Positions 25,029 through 34,507 of a DNA stretch of 64,000 nt are shown piece after piece. The translations under genes were made by a program, and so were the position numbers. Source of the stretch: Actinomadura sp. NAK00032 (GTDB taxonomy: Bacteria; Actinomycetota; Actinomycetes; Streptosporangiales; Streptosporangiaceae); the NCBI RefSeq assembly GCF_013364275.1, contig NZ_CP054932.1, forward strand, positions 4,030,001 through 4,094,000. Reading direction: 5' to 3'. The notes under the pieces are model-generated. The model saw only the letters and a program-made list of their open reading frames with translations. It ran no database searches and was not told where the DNA came from. Every line of letters begins with the position of its first letter. Position 1 is the stretch's first letter.

Positions 25029-26849
25029 GTGGCTCCGTCCAGAACTGCTCCCAGGCCCGGACGCACGCTCCTCGTGCTGTTCGCGGTCCTCGTCGTCCTC
25101 GCCGGCCTGGCGGTCTGGCAGGGGCGCACGACGCCCAAGCTCGGCCTCGACCTGGCCGGCGGGACGACCGTGACCCTCACGGCCAAGACCCCGAACGGCA
25201 AGAACCCCCCGGCCGCCCAGATGGACCAGGCCGTCAAGATCATGACGCAGCGCGTCAACGGTCTGGGGGTCTCCGACGCGGAGGTCGCCAAGCAGGGCAG
25301 CAACAACATCGTGGTGAACGTCCCCGGTGAGGGGCAGAGCCGCGTCGTCAGCCTGATCGGCACCACGGCGAAGCTGCAGTTCCGCCAGGTGTTCGCCAGC
25401 GCCGACGGGCGCCCGGCCGCCGCGGCGAATCCGACCCCGTCGCCGGGCAGCACCGCCAAGGGGGGCGACAGCGGCGGCAAGAGCCCGTCGCCGTCGTCCT
25501 CGCCGTCCTCGCCGTCCTCGTCGCCCTCGGCGTCGGCGTCGCCGTCCGGGAGCGCGTCGGCGACCCCGCGGGGCCGGGCGCTGTCGGAGGCGCTGGCCGC
25601 CCCGACGCCCAAGCCGTCGGACGGGGCGAGCCCCTCGGCGTCCCCGTCGTCGCCGCTGGTCCCGCCGTCCGGGCAGCCGACCGCCGGCGGCGACTACCCC
25701 GGCGTGACCGACAAGGCCGTGATCAAGCAGTTCGAGGCCCTCGACTGCTACACCGGCGACCGGCACGCCGCCGGCGCGAACGACCCGAACCGCACGTTCG
25801 TCGCCGCCTGTGACCAGGACGAGGAGAACGGCCAGGTCACCAAGTACATCCTCGGGCCCGTCCGGGTCCTCGGCGAGAACGTCGACTCGGCGAACGCGAT
25901 GCCGCCCAACGGCCAGCAGGGCCAGGCGAGCTGGTCGGTCTCGCTGAAGTTCGACGGCAAGGGCGCCAAGCAGTTCGGCGCGGTCACCACCGACGCCTCC
26001 CGCGCCTACCAGGCGAACCCGTCCGCGCCGCAGGCGCAGGTCGCGATCGTGCTGGACGGCCAGGTCGTCTCGGCGCCCTCGATCCGGGAGGGCCCGATCA
26101 CCGGCGGCACCGCCAGCATCGACGGGCCGCCCGAGAGCTTCGACCAGCAGTACGCGACCGACCTCGCCAACGTGCTCAAGTACGGCGCGCTGCCGCTGGA
26201 GTTCACGCAGAGCTCCATCGACGAGGTGTCGTCCACGCTGGGCTCCGACCAGCTCACCGGCGGCCTCATCGCCGGCGCGATCGGCCTCGGCCTGGTGGTG
26301 CTGTACTGCCTGTTCTACTACCGGGGCCTCGGCCTGGTGGCCGTGTCCAGCCTGGTGGTGGCGTCGGCCATCACCTACCTGGCGGTGGTGATCCTCGGTG
26401 AGGGCATGGGCTTCCGGCTCTCCCTCCCGCACATCATCGGCCTGATCGTCTCGATCGGCATCACCGCCGACTCGTTCATCGTCTACTTCGAGCGGGTGCG
26501 GGACGAGCTGAGAGCCGGCCGCAAGCTGCGCTCGTCGGTCGAGACCGCCTGGAAGCGGGCGCGGCGCACGATCCTCGTCGCCGACGCCGTCACCTTCCTG
26601 GCCGCGCTGGTGCTGTACTTCCTCGCGGTCGGCGGCGTCGCCGGGTTCGCGTTCGCGATGGGCCTCACCACGCTGATCGACATCGTCGTGGTCTTCTTCT
26701 TCACCAAGCCGCTCGTCGCGCTGCTGTCGCGGACCAGGTTCTTCGGCCGCGGGCATCCGATGTCGGGGCTGGATCCGAGGCGGCTGCACCAGCCGACCAA
26801 GGACGCGGCCGCCGCCGGCACCCCCCGCAAGACGAGCCAGGAGGCCTGA
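25029..26849 (+). CDS. secD: Protein-export membrane protein SecD
   Basis: 606 residues from GTG 25029. Span 1 (about 12-31) is followed by the P1 extracytoplasmic domain, with DLAGGTTVTLTA and IMTQRVNGLGVSDAEVAKQG. A Ser/Pro-rich, clearly disordered insertion lies at about 128-221. The conserved FTQSSIDEVSSTLG precedes five further spans with SIGITADSFIVYFERVRDE. SecD and SecF use the proton gradient to pull proteins through SecYEG. The insertion is the odd feature; the conserved core is intact. Confidence 0.95.
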   Translation: MAPSRTAPRPGRTLLVLFAVLVVLAGLAVWQGRTTPKLGLDLAGGTTVTLTAKTPNGKNPPAAQMDQAVKIMTQRVNGLGVSDAEVAKQGSNNIVVNVPGEGQSRVVSLIGTTAKLQFRQVFASADGRPAAAANPTPSPGSTAKGGDSGGKSPSPSSSPSSPSSSPSASASPSGSASATPRGRALSEALAAPTPKPSDGASPSASPSSPLVPPSGQPTAGGDYPGVTDKAVIKQFEALDCYTGDRHAAGANDPNRTFVAACDQDEENGQVTKYILGPVRVLGENVDSANAMPPNGQQGQASWSVSLKFDGKGAKQFGAVTTDASRAYQANPSAPQAQVAIVLDGQVVSAPSIREGPITGGTASIDGPPESFDQQYATDLANVLKYGALPLEFTQSSIDEVSSTLGSDQLTGGLIAGAIGLGLVVLYCLFYYRGLGLVAVSSLVVASAITYLAVVILGEGMGFRLSLPHIIGLIVSIGITADSFIVYFERVRDELRAGRKLRSSVETAWKRARRTILVADAVTFLAALVLYFLAVGGVAGFAFAMGLTTLIDIVVVFFFTKPLVALLSRTRFFGRGHPMSGLDPRRLHQPTKDAAAAGTPRKTSQEA

Positions 26850-26852
26850 CCC

Positions 26853-28043
26853 ATGGGACTGCGCGCGGCCACCTCGCGGCTCTACCGGGGCGAGATCAGC
26901 GCCGACATCGTCGGCCGCCCGAAGATCTGGTACACCATCTCCGGGCTGCTGCTGGCGCTGTCGATCGCCGGCCTGCTCGTCCAGGGGCTGAACTTCGGCG
27001 TCGAGTTCAAGGGCGGCTCCGTCTTCACCTTCAAGGCGCCGAGCGCCTCGATCGAGCAGGTGCGCACCGCCGTCGGCGACGGCGGCGCCCACCAGGTGAT
27101 CGTGCAGAAGGCGGGCGAGGACTGGCGGGTCACGACCGAGAGCCTGACCTCCTCCCACGTCACCGAGGTCAAGACGAGCATCACCGAGGAACTCAAGGTT
27201 CCCGCCGCCAAGGTCAGCACCCAGGTCGTCGGCGCCTCGTGGGGCGGCGAGATCCAGAAGAAGGCCTGGCAGGCGCTGATCGTCTTCATGATCTTGATCA
27301 TCGCCTACCTGTCGGTGGCGTTCGAGTGGCGGATGGCCGTGGCCGCGGTGGTCGCGCTGGTCCACGACCTGGTGATCACGGCGGGCATCTACGCCTGGTC
27401 CGGCTTCGAGGTCACCCCCGCGACGCTGCTCGGCTTCCTGACGATCCTCGGCTACTCGCTGTACGACGCGGTCGTGGTCTTCGACATGATCAAGGAGGTC
27501 ACGAAACCGCTCGGCCCGGCCTCCAAGACCACCTACAGCGAGGCCGCGAACCAGGCGCTCAGCAGCACGCTCGTCCGCTCGCTGAACACCTCGCTGGTGG
27601 CGATCCTGCCGGTCGGCGCGATCCTGTTCATCGGCACCACGCTGTTCGGCGCCGGGACGCTGAAGGACCTCTCGCTCGCGCTGTTCGTCGGCATGATCGT
27701 CGGGACGTACTCCTCGATCTGCGTGGCGACGCCGCTGCTCGTGCAGTTCAAGGAGCGCGAGCCGAAGTACCGGCAGATCCGGGAGAACATCGCCCGCCGG
27801 GAGCGGAACGCCTCCAAGCAGGTCAAGACCGCCAAGGTCAAGGCCGGCGCGGGAGCGCCGGGCACGCCCGCCGGCGGCGGCGCGGGCGGCGGTGACGCGG
27901 GCGGTAGTGCCGCGGACGACGACGCCTCCGACGACCGCGGCGAGGACGTGCGCAGCACCGTCACGGTGCGGAAGGTCGTGCAGACCGGGTCGCGGCAGCA
28001 GCCCAAGCGAGGGTCGCGGCAGCAGCGCCGCGGCGGCAAGTAG
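26853..28043 (+). CDS. secF: Protein-export membrane protein SecF
   Basis: 396 residues, 3 bases after secD. N-terminal span (about 30-48), then GVEFKGGSVFTF (SecF signature), an extracytoplasmic domain with TQVVGASWGGEIQKKA, and five more spans including GYSLYDAVVVFDMIKE. The C-terminal ~95 residues are cytoplasmic, basic and Gly/Asp-rich (TPAGGGAGGGDAGGSAADDD), ending in KRGSRQQRRGGK; this tail is longer than in E. coli. It forms the SecDF complex with the preceding gene product. Confidence 0.95.
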   Translation: MGLRAATSRLYRGEISADIVGRPKIWYTISGLLLALSIAGLLVQGLNFGVEFKGGSVFTFKAPSASIEQVRTAVGDGGAHQVIVQKAGEDWRVTTESLTSSHVTEVKTSITEELKVPAAKVSTQVVGASWGGEIQKKAWQALIVFMILIIAYLSVAFEWRMAVAAVVALVHDLVITAGIYAWSGFEVTPATLLGFLTILGYSLYDAVVVFDMIKEVTKPLGPASKTTYSEAANQALSSTLVRSLNTSLVAILPVGAILFIGTTLFGAGTLKDLSLALFVGMIVGTYSSICVATPLLVQFKEREPKYRQIRENIARRERNASKQVKTAKVKAGAGAPGTPAGGGAGGGDAGGSAADDDASDDRGEDVRSTVTVRKVVQTGSRQQPKRGSRQQRRGGK

Positions 28044-28061
28044 GCGGGGGAGTACCGGAAC

Positions 28062-28586
28062 GTGGACCTCGGAAAGCTGATCCAGGAGCGGATCCGCGAC
28101 ATCCCCGACTATCCGAAGCCCGGGGTGATGTTCAAGGACATCACCCCGCTGCTGGCCGACCACGTCGCGTTCGCCGGCGTGGTCGACACGATCGTCAACC
28201 ACCACGGCCGCGGCACCATCGACAAGATCGTCGGTATCGAGGCGCGCGGGTTCATCCTCGCCGCGCCCGTCGCCTACCACTTCGGCGCCGGGTTCGTCCC
28301 GGTGCGCAAGAAGGGCAAGCTGCCCGCGGCGACGCTCGGGGAGACCTACGAGCTCGAGTACGGGACCGAGACGATCGAGATCCACGCCGACGCCCTGGAG
28401 CCCGGCGACCGCGTGCTGATCGTCGACGACGTCCTGGCCACCGGCGGGACGGCCCGCGCCGCCGCCGAACTCGTCCGCCGCGGCGGCGGGGACGTGGCCG
28501 GGCTGTCGGTCCTGCTGGAGCTGTCGTTCCTGCACGGGCGCGACAAGCTGGGGAATCTGGACGTCCATTCGCTGGTTACGGTCTAG
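28062..28586 (+). CDS. apt: Adenine phosphoribosyltransferase
   Basis: 174 residues from GTG 28062 with GGGGGAG at 28046-28052. It converts adenine and PRPP to AMP (purine salvage). The PRPP-binding motif VLIVDDVLATGGTARAAAEL is at about 121-140; the N-terminal IPDYPKPGVMFKDITPLL and GIEARGFILAAPVA are also typical. Sandwiched between secF and rel as in many actinobacteria; salvage, PRPP use and ppGpp control are often linked in this cluster. Confidence 0.95.
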   Translation: MDLGKLIQERIRDIPDYPKPGVMFKDITPLLADHVAFAGVVDTIVNHHGRGTIDKIVGIEARGFILAAPVAYHFGAGFVPVRKKGKLPAATLGETYELEYGTETIEIHADALEPGDRVLIVDDVLATGGTARAAAELVRRGGGDVAGLSVLLELSFLHGRDKLGNLDVHSLVTV

Positions 28587-28687
28587 TAGGAAAAGCCCGC
28601 CGGATACACTGGCGCAATCAGGTCCGGTGGGACGGGCGCTCCCCGCGGGGTGTGCAGGGCGGCGCCCGGATGGACAGAGGAGGCTGG

Positions 28688-31396
28688 GTGCCCGGTGAGG
28701 CGGTATCGACCGGCGCGGTGAGCGACACGGCCGCGGCGCACAAGGCGGCGGCGCGTCCGGCGCGGGAGACCGCGGGGGAACGGGCCGTCAAGGCGGCCGG
28801 GGCCTCCACCGCGCCACCGCGGCGGCCCGACCACCTGCCGCCGCCGCAGCCGACCGGGCCGCCCGCCGAAGGCCCCCCGGCCGCCGAGACCCCCGCCGGC
28901 CGGACCCCCGCGAGCGAGACACCGGCCACCGAGACACCGGCCACTGACGAACCGGCCGATGCGGAACCGGCCGACGCGAAACCGGCCGGCCGGGCCGGCG
29001 CCGCCGGTCCCCCCGCCACCGACGACCCCCCGAAGGGGAGGCCCGCCGCGCGGGCCCCCCGACCGCAGAGCCCCCCCGCCGAGGCCCCAGGATCCACGGA
29101 GGACGCCGATGGCGCGTCCAAGCCCGATGCCCCGTCCAGGCCCACGCCGGCCACGATCCCACCGTCCGCCGCCCGGGTGCGCCGAAGACTCGCCAGGCTG
29201 GGCGCCCAGCGCGGATCCGCTATGAACCCGGTACTCGAACCACTGATCAAGACGGTCCGCAACACCCACCCCAAGGCGGACCTGCGGCTCATCGAGCGCG
29301 CCTACGACGTCGCCGCGCACTACCACCGCAACCAGAAGCGCAAGAGCGGCGACCCGTACATCACGCACCCCCTCGCGGTCGCGACGATCCTCGCCGAGCT
29401 CGGCATGAACACCGAGACGCTCTGCGCGGCGCTGCTGCACGACACCGTCGAGGACACCCCCTACACCCTCGACCAGCTCAGCGCCGAGTTCGGCGACGAG
29501 ATCGCCGCGCTGGTCGACGGCGTCACCAAGCTCGACAAGGTCAAGTACGGCGAGGCCGCCGAGGCCGAGACCGTCCGCAAGATGGTCGTGGCGATGTCCC
29601 GCGACATCCGCGTCCTGGTGATCAAGCTCGGCGACCGGCTGCACAACATGCGCACGCTGCGCTACATGCCGCGGCACAAGCAGGAGAAGAAGGCCCGCGA
29701 GACCCTGGAGGTGTTCGCGCCGCTCGCGCACCGCCTCGGGATGAACACGCTGAAGTGGGAGCTGGAGGACCTCGCGTTCGCCACGATGTACCCCAAGCGG
29801 TTCGACGAGATCGCCCGCCTGGTGTCCGAACGCGCCCCGCGCCGCGACGTCTACCTCCAGGAAGTGATCGAGAACGTCTCCACCGACCTGCGCGACGCCC
29901 GGATCAAGGCGACCGTGACGGGCCGGCCGAAGCACTACTACTCGATCTACCAGAAGATGATCGCGCGGGACGTCTCCTTCGACGACATCTACGACCTGGT
30001 CGGCATCCGGGTCCTCGTCGACAGCGTCCGCGACTGCTACGCCGCCCTCGGCTCGATCCACGCGCGGTGGAACCCGGTCCCCGGCCGGTTCAAGGACTAC
30101 ATCGCGATGCCGAAGTTCAACATGTACCAGTCGCTGCACACCACGGTGATCGGCCCCGAGGGCAAGCCCGTCGAGCTGCAGATCCGCACCTGGGGCATGC
30201 ACCGGCGCGCCGAGTACGGCGTCGCCGCGCACTGGAAGTACAAGGAGGAGACGGTCGGCGGCCGCAAGGCCGGCGACATGCAGTGGCTCCGCCAGCTCCT
30301 CGACTGGCAGAAGGAGACCGCCGACCCGGCCGAGTTCCTGGAGTCGCTGCGCTTCGACCTGTCGGTCTCCGAGGTGTTCGTGTTCACCCCGAAGGGCGAC
30401 GTGATCGCGCTGCCGCAGGGCGCGACGCCCGTCGACTTCGCGTACGCGATCCACACCGAGGTCGGGAACCGATGTATCGGCGCCCGCGTCAACGGGCGGC
30501 TCGTCCCCCTCGAATCGGCCCTCGACAACGGCGACACCGTCGAGGTGTTCACCTCCAAGTCGCCGGACGCGGGCCCCTCCCGCGACTGGCTCGGGTTCGT
30601 CAAGAGCGCCCGCGCCCGCAACAAGATCAAGCACTGGTTCTCCAAGGAGCGGCGCGACACCGCGATCGAGTCCGGCAAGGACGCCATCGCCCGCGCGATG
30701 CGTAAGCAGAACATGCCGCTCCAGCGGATGATGTCCGGCGAGGCGCTGCTCGCCCTCGCCCGCGACATGCGCTACCCGGACGTCTCGTCGCTGTACGCCG
30801 CCGTCGGCGAGAGCCAGGTCTCCGCGCAGCACGTCGTCCAGCGGCTGGTCGACGCCCTCGGCGGGGTGGAGAGCGCCGAGGAGGACCTCGCCGAGATCGC
30901 CCTGCCGACCCGCCGCAAGCGGAGCCGCCCCGCCGGCGACCCGGGCGTCGTCGTCGCCGGCGACCCCGACGTGTGGGTACGGCTGTCGCGCTGCTGCACC
31001 CCGGTGCCCGGCGACGACATCGTCGGCTTCGTCACCCGCGGGCACGGCGTGTCCGTCCACCGCGCCGACTGCGCCAACGTCGCCAGCCTGAAGTCGCAGC
31101 CCGACCGGCTCATCGACGTCAAGTGGTCCCCGAGCGAGGACTCGGTCTTCCTCGTCGCCATCCAGGTCGAGGCGCTCGACCGGCCCCGGCTGCTGTCGGA
31201 CGTGACCCGCGTCCTGTCCGACCAGCACGTCAACATCCTGTCGGCCTCGGTCACCACCACCCGCGACCGGGTGGCCGTCAGCCGCTTCACCTTCGAGATG
31301 GGCGACACCAAGCACCTCGGCCACGTGCTGAAGGCCGTCCGCTCCATCGACGGCGTCTACGACGTCTACCGGGTGACGAGCGGCGCCGCGCGGTAG
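28688..31396 (+). CDS. rel: Bifunctional (p)ppGpp synthetase/hydrolase (Rel)
   Basis: 902 residues from GTG 28688 (GAGGAGG just upstream); ATGs at 28652 and 28670 are alternatives. A Pro/Ala/Thr-rich disordered N-terminus of about 178 residues, far longer than in M. tuberculosis Rel, precedes MNPVLEPL. The hydrolase HD domain has THPLAVATILAELGM and ALLHDTVEDTPYT. The synthetase has the RFKD motif of bifunctional enzymes (VPGRFKDYIAMPKFNMYQSL). TGS (FVFTPKGDVIALPQGATPVD), a Cys-rich region (SRCCTPVPGD) and a C-terminal ACT domain follow. It makes and degrades the stringent-response alarmone on the ribosome. A -10-like TACACT lies at 28605-28610. Confidence 0.94.
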   Translation: MPGEAVSTGAVSDTAAAHKAAARPARETAGERAVKAAGASTAPPRRPDHLPPPQPTGPPAEGPPAAETPAGRTPASETPATETPATDEPADAEPADAKPAGRAGAAGPPATDDPPKGRPAARAPRPQSPPAEAPGSTEDADGASKPDAPSRPTPATIPPSAARVRRRLARLGAQRGSAMNPVLEPLIKTVRNTHPKADLRLIERAYDVAAHYHRNQKRKSGDPYITHPLAVATILAELGMNTETLCAALLHDTVEDTPYTLDQLSAEFGDEIAALVDGVTKLDKVKYGEAAEAETVRKMVVAMSRDIRVLVIKLGDRLHNMRTLRYMPRHKQEKKARETLEVFAPLAHRLGMNTLKWELEDLAFATMYPKRFDEIARLVSERAPRRDVYLQEVIENVSTDLRDARIKATVTGRPKHYYSIYQKMIARDVSFDDIYDLVGIRVLVDSVRDCYAALGSIHARWNPVPGRFKDYIAMPKFNMYQSLHTTVIGPEGKPVELQIRTWGMHRRAEYGVAAHWKYKEETVGGRKAGDMQWLRQLLDWQKETADPAEFLESLRFDLSVSEVFVFTPKGDVIALPQGATPVDFAYAIHTEVGNRCIGARVNGRLVPLESALDNGDTVEVFTSKSPDAGPSRDWLGFVKSARARNKIKHWFSKERRDTAIESGKDAIARAMRKQNMPLQRMMSGEALLALARDMRYPDVSSLYAAVGESQVSAQHVVQRLVDALGGVESAEEDLAEIALPTRRKRSRPAGDPGVVVAGDPDVWVRLSRCCTPVPGDDIVGFVTRGHGVSVHRADCANVASLKSQPDRLIDVKWSPSEDSVFLVAIQVEALDRPRLLSDVTRVLSDQHVNILSASVTTTRDRVAVSRFTFEMGDTKHLGHVLKAVRSIDGVYDVYRVTSGAAR

Positions 31397-31409
31397 CGCC
31401 GGGAGCGAG

Positions 31410-31443
31410 CGAAGGGCGGCCGCCGATCGGCGGCCGCCCTTCG
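31410..31443. terminator. Bidirectional terminator between rel and aspS
   Basis: CGAAGGGCGGCCGCC (31410-31424) and GGCGGCCGCCCTTCG (31429-31443) form a perfect 15-bp stem around GATC, between the convergent rel and aspS genes. Confidence 0.75.
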
Positions 31444-31458
31444 ACGTGCCGGGACGGG

Positions 31459-33219
31459 TCAGTCCTCGGCGGGCTCGTCCTCGGGGACGACGTCCACACC
31501 GGCCTCGGCGCGCTGCTGCGGGGTGATCGGCGTCGGCGCGGCGGTCAGCGGGTCGTAGCCGGACGCGGCCTTCGGGAAGGCGATCACGTCGCGGATCGAG
31601 TCCTGCCCGGCGAGGAGCATGACCGTGCGGTCCCAGCCGAACGCGATCCCGCCGTGCGGGGGCGGGCCGAACTTGAACGCCTCCAGCAGGAAGCCGAACT
31701 TCGACTCCGCCTCCTGCTTGGACAGGCCGAGGACGTCGAAGACGCGCTGCTGCATCTCGGCGCGGTGGATGCGGATGGAGCCGCCGCCGATCTCGTTGCC
31801 GTTCAGGACGAGGTCGTAGGCGTCGGCGAGGGCGCTGCCGGGGTCCTCGTGGAAGGTGTCGGCGTACTGCGGCTTCGGCGCCGTGAACGGGTGGTGGACG
31901 GACGTCCAGCCGATCTGCTCGCCCTTGTCGTCCTCGACGGGCTCGAAGATCGGGGCGTCCACGACCCAGACGAACTTCCACGCGGACGCGTCGATCAGGT
32001 CGCGGCGGCGGCCGATCTCCAGGCGGGCGGCGCCGAGCAGCTCCTGGGTGGCGTGCCGCTTGCCGGCGCCGAAGAAGACCGCGTCGCCGGGGGCCGCGCC
32101 GGTCACGCCGGCCAGCCCCGCCTTCTCGGCGTCGGACAGGTTCTTCGCGACCGGGCCGCCGAGGGTGCCGTCCTCCTGGACGAGCACGTACGCGAGGCCG
32201 CGGGCGCCGCGGGCCTTCGCCCAGTCCTGCCAGCCGTCCAGCTCCTTGCGGGTCTGGGCGGCGCCGCCCGGCATCACGACCGCGCCGACGTACGGGGCCT
32301 GGAACACGCGGAACGACGTGCCGGCGAAGTACTCGGTCATGTCGGTCAGTTCGAGGCCGAAGCGCAGGTCGGGCTTGTCGGAGCCGTACCGGGCCATCGC
32401 GTCGGCGTAGGTGATGTGGGGGATCGGGCGGGGGATCTCGTAGCCGGCGATGTCCCGCCAGAGCCGGGCCACGAGGTCCTCGCCGACCGCCAGGACGTCG
32501 TCCTGGTCGGCGAACGACATCTCGATGTCGATCTGGGTGAACTCGGGCTGCCGGTCGGCGCGGAAGTCCTCGTCGCGGTAGCAGCGCGCGATCTGGTAGT
32601 AGCGCTCCAGGCCGCCGACCATCAGCAGCTGCTTGAACAGCTGCGGCGACTGCGGCAGCGCGTACCAGTGGCCCGGCTTGAGCCGGACGGGGACGAGGAA
32701 GTCGCGGGCGCCCTCGGGCGTCGACCGGGTGAGGGTCGGCGTCTCCACGTTGACGAAGCCGTGCTCGCGCATCACCTCGTGGACGAGGAACGACGCCTCC
32801 GAGCGGATCCTCATCGCGCGGGCGACGGCGTCGCGGCGCAGGTCGAGGTACCGGTACTTGAGCCGGATCTCCTCGTTGACGTTCACGTCCCCCTCGATGG
32901 GGAACGGCAGCGGCGCCGCGTCCGACAGCACCTCGATGTCGGCGGCGGCGACCTCGATGTCACCGGTGGGCAGCTCGGGGTTCTCGTTGCCCGGCGGGCG
33001 GACGCGCACCTCGCCGACGACCTTCACGCAGAACTCCGAGCGCAGGTCGTGGGCGGCGTCCTCCTCGCGGAAGACGACCTGCGCGGTGCCGGACGCGTCG
33101 CGCAGGTCGATGAACGTGACGCCGCCGTGGTCGCGGCGGCGGCCGACCCAGCCGGCCAGCGTGACCTGCTGCCCGGCGTGCTCCTTGCGGAGCGTGCCCG
33201 CCTCGTGGGTGCGGATCAT
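31459..33219 (-). CDS. aspS: Aspartyl-tRNA synthetase (bacterial type)
   Basis: 586 residues from ATG 33219, which overlaps the hisS stop (ATGA). An N-terminal OB-fold anticodon domain (VTLAGWVGRRRDHGGVTFID), class II motif 1 region (FVNVETPTLTRSTPEGARDF), motif 2 (ARCYRDEDFRADRQPEFTQ), the bacterial GAD insertion, and motif 3 (GGIAFGWDRTVMLLAG). It charges tRNA-Asp; whether it also charges tRNA-Asn cannot be settled here. Last gene of the MBL-hisS-aspS operon. Confidence 0.96.
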   Translation of the reverse strand: MIRTHEAGTLRKEHAGQQVTLAGWVGRRRDHGGVTFIDLRDASGTAQVVFREEDAAHDLRSEFCVKVVGEVRVRPPGNENPELPTGDIEVAAADIEVLSDAAPLPFPIEGDVNVNEEIRLKYRYLDLRRDAVARAMRIRSEASFLVHEVMREHGFVNVETPTLTRSTPEGARDFLVPVRLKPGHWYALPQSPQLFKQLLMVGGLERYYQIARCYRDEDFRADRQPEFTQIDIEMSFADQDDVLAVGEDLVARLWRDIAGYEIPRPIPHITYADAMARYGSDKPDLRFGLELTDMTEYFAGTSFRVFQAPYVGAVVMPGGAAQTRKELDGWQDWAKARGARGLAYVLVQEDGTLGGPVAKNLSDAEKAGLAGVTGAAPGDAVFFGAGKRHATQELLGAARLEIGRRRDLIDASAWKFVWVVDAPIFEPVEDDKGEQIGWTSVHHPFTAPKPQYADTFHEDPGSALADAYDLVLNGNEIGGGSIRIHRAEMQQRVFDVLGLSKQEAESKFGFLLEAFKFGPPPHGGIAFGWDRTVMLLAGQDSIRDVIAFPKAASGYDPLTAAPTPITPQQRAEAGVDVVPEDEPAED

Positions 33220-34496
33220 TGGGAGAGCCTCTCCTTCAGCGTCGTGATGAGGTCGGGGAGCGGGACGGCGGTCTGCTCGCCCTCGGCCAGGTCCTTGACC
33301 TGGGCGACGCCGTCCGCGATATCTCGCTCCCCGAGGATCACGGCGTAGCGGGCGCCGGAGCGGTCCGCGTCCTTCATGGCGCCCTTCAGCTTCTTGCCGC
33401 CGAACGCCATGTCGGCGGCGATCCCGGCGCGGCGCAGCTCGGCGACGAGCGCGAACATGCGGCGCTCGGCGGCGTCGCCGAGCGCGACGCCGAACGCCTC
33501 GCAGCGCGGCTTCGCGGCGAACGCCGCGCCCTCCCGCTCCTGCGACTCGGCCTCCAGCGCCAGGATGGTGCGGTCCAGGCCGAGGCCGAAGCCGATGCCG
33601 GGCAGCGGGGGGCCGCCGATGTCCTCCGAGAGGCCGTCGTAGCGCCCGCCGCCGCCGATGCCGGACTGGGCGCCGAGCAGCGGGTGGTCGAACTCGTAGG
33701 TCGTCCGGGTGTAGTAGTCCAGGCCGCGGACGAGGGTGGGCGTGTCCTCCCACGCGATGCCGAGGTCGGCGAGCAGCTCCCGGACCCGGTCGTGGTGGGC
33801 CTTGCACGCGGGGCACAGGTGGTCGGCCATCAGCGGCGCGCCGGCGAGCTGCTCGCGCACCTTGGGGCGCTTGTCGTCCAGCACCCGCAGCGGGTTGATC
33901 TCCACGCGGGCGCGGGTGTCCTCGTCCAGGTCGAGGCCGCGCAGGAACTCCTGCAGCAGGGCCCGGTAGGCGGGACGGCACTCGCGGCAGCCCAGCGAGT
34001 TCAGCAGCAGCCGCACCCGGCTCAGCCCGAGGGACCGGTACCAGTTCGCCGCGATCGCGATGGTCTCGGCGTCGACCCGCGGGTCCTCGCTGCCGATCGC
34101 CTCCAGGTCGAGCTGGTAGAACTGCCGGTAGCGGCCCTGCTGCGGGCGCTCGGCGCGGAACGCGGCGCCCGTCGTCCACACCTTCACCGGCAGCGCGCCC
34201 TTGTGCAGGTTGTTCTCCAGGACGGCGCGCAGCACCGACGCGGTGAACTCGGGGCGCAGCGTCAGCGACCGGCCGCCCCGGTCCTCGAAGGTGTACATCT
34301 CCTTGGACACCACGTCGGTGGACTCGCCGACGCCGCGCCGGAACAGGTTGGTGTCCTCGAAGACGGCCAGCTCCAGGTAGCCGTAGCCGGCCAGCCGCGC
34401 CTGCTCGGCGAACGCCTCCCGGATGGCGTAGAAGAGGTCCGCGCGCGGCGGGACGTATTCACTGACCCCCTTGGGGGCCCGGAAGCTCGAACTCAT
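33216..34496 (-). CDS. hisS: Histidyl-tRNA synthetase
   Basis: 426 residues. Class II: motif 1 region SEYVPPRADLFYAIREAF, motif 2 RAERPQQGRYRQFYQLDLE, histidine-site loops LVRGLDYYTRTTYEF and GGGGRYDGLSED, motif 3 PGIGFGLGLDRTILALE, and a C-terminal anticodon domain (GDAAERRMFALVAELRRAG). A CRECRPA and CPACKAH pair in the insertion domain could bind zinc. It starts 11 bases after the MBL gene and overlaps aspS by 4 bases. Confidence 0.96.
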   Translation of the reverse strand: MSSSFRAPKGVSEYVPPRADLFYAIREAFAEQARLAGYGYLELAVFEDTNLFRRGVGESTDVVSKEMYTFEDRGGRSLTLRPEFTASVLRAVLENNLHKGALPVKVWTTGAAFRAERPQQGRYRQFYQLDLEAIGSEDPRVDAETIAIAANWYRSLGLSRVRLLLNSLGCRECRPAYRALLQEFLRGLDLDEDTRARVEINPLRVLDDKRPKVREQLAGAPLMADHLCPACKAHHDRVRELLADLGIAWEDTPTLVRGLDYYTRTTYEFDHPLLGAQSGIGGGGRYDGLSEDIGGPPLPGIGFGLGLDRTILALEAESQEREGAAFAAKPRCEAFGVALGDAAERRMFALVAELRRAGIAADMAFGGKKLKGAMKDADRSGARYAVILGERDIADGVAQVKDLAEGEQTAVPLPDLITTLKERLSQ

Positions 34497-34507
34497 GGTC
34501 TCTTGGC

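Noticed and set aside
24369..28568. Very long minus-strand open frame opposite yajC-secD-secF-apt, and similar long frames opposite alaS, pheT and rel
   Set aside because: In ~75% GC DNA the antisense of a G/C-ending codon pattern is nearly stop-free. These frames have no family motifs and lie exactly opposite well-recognised genes.
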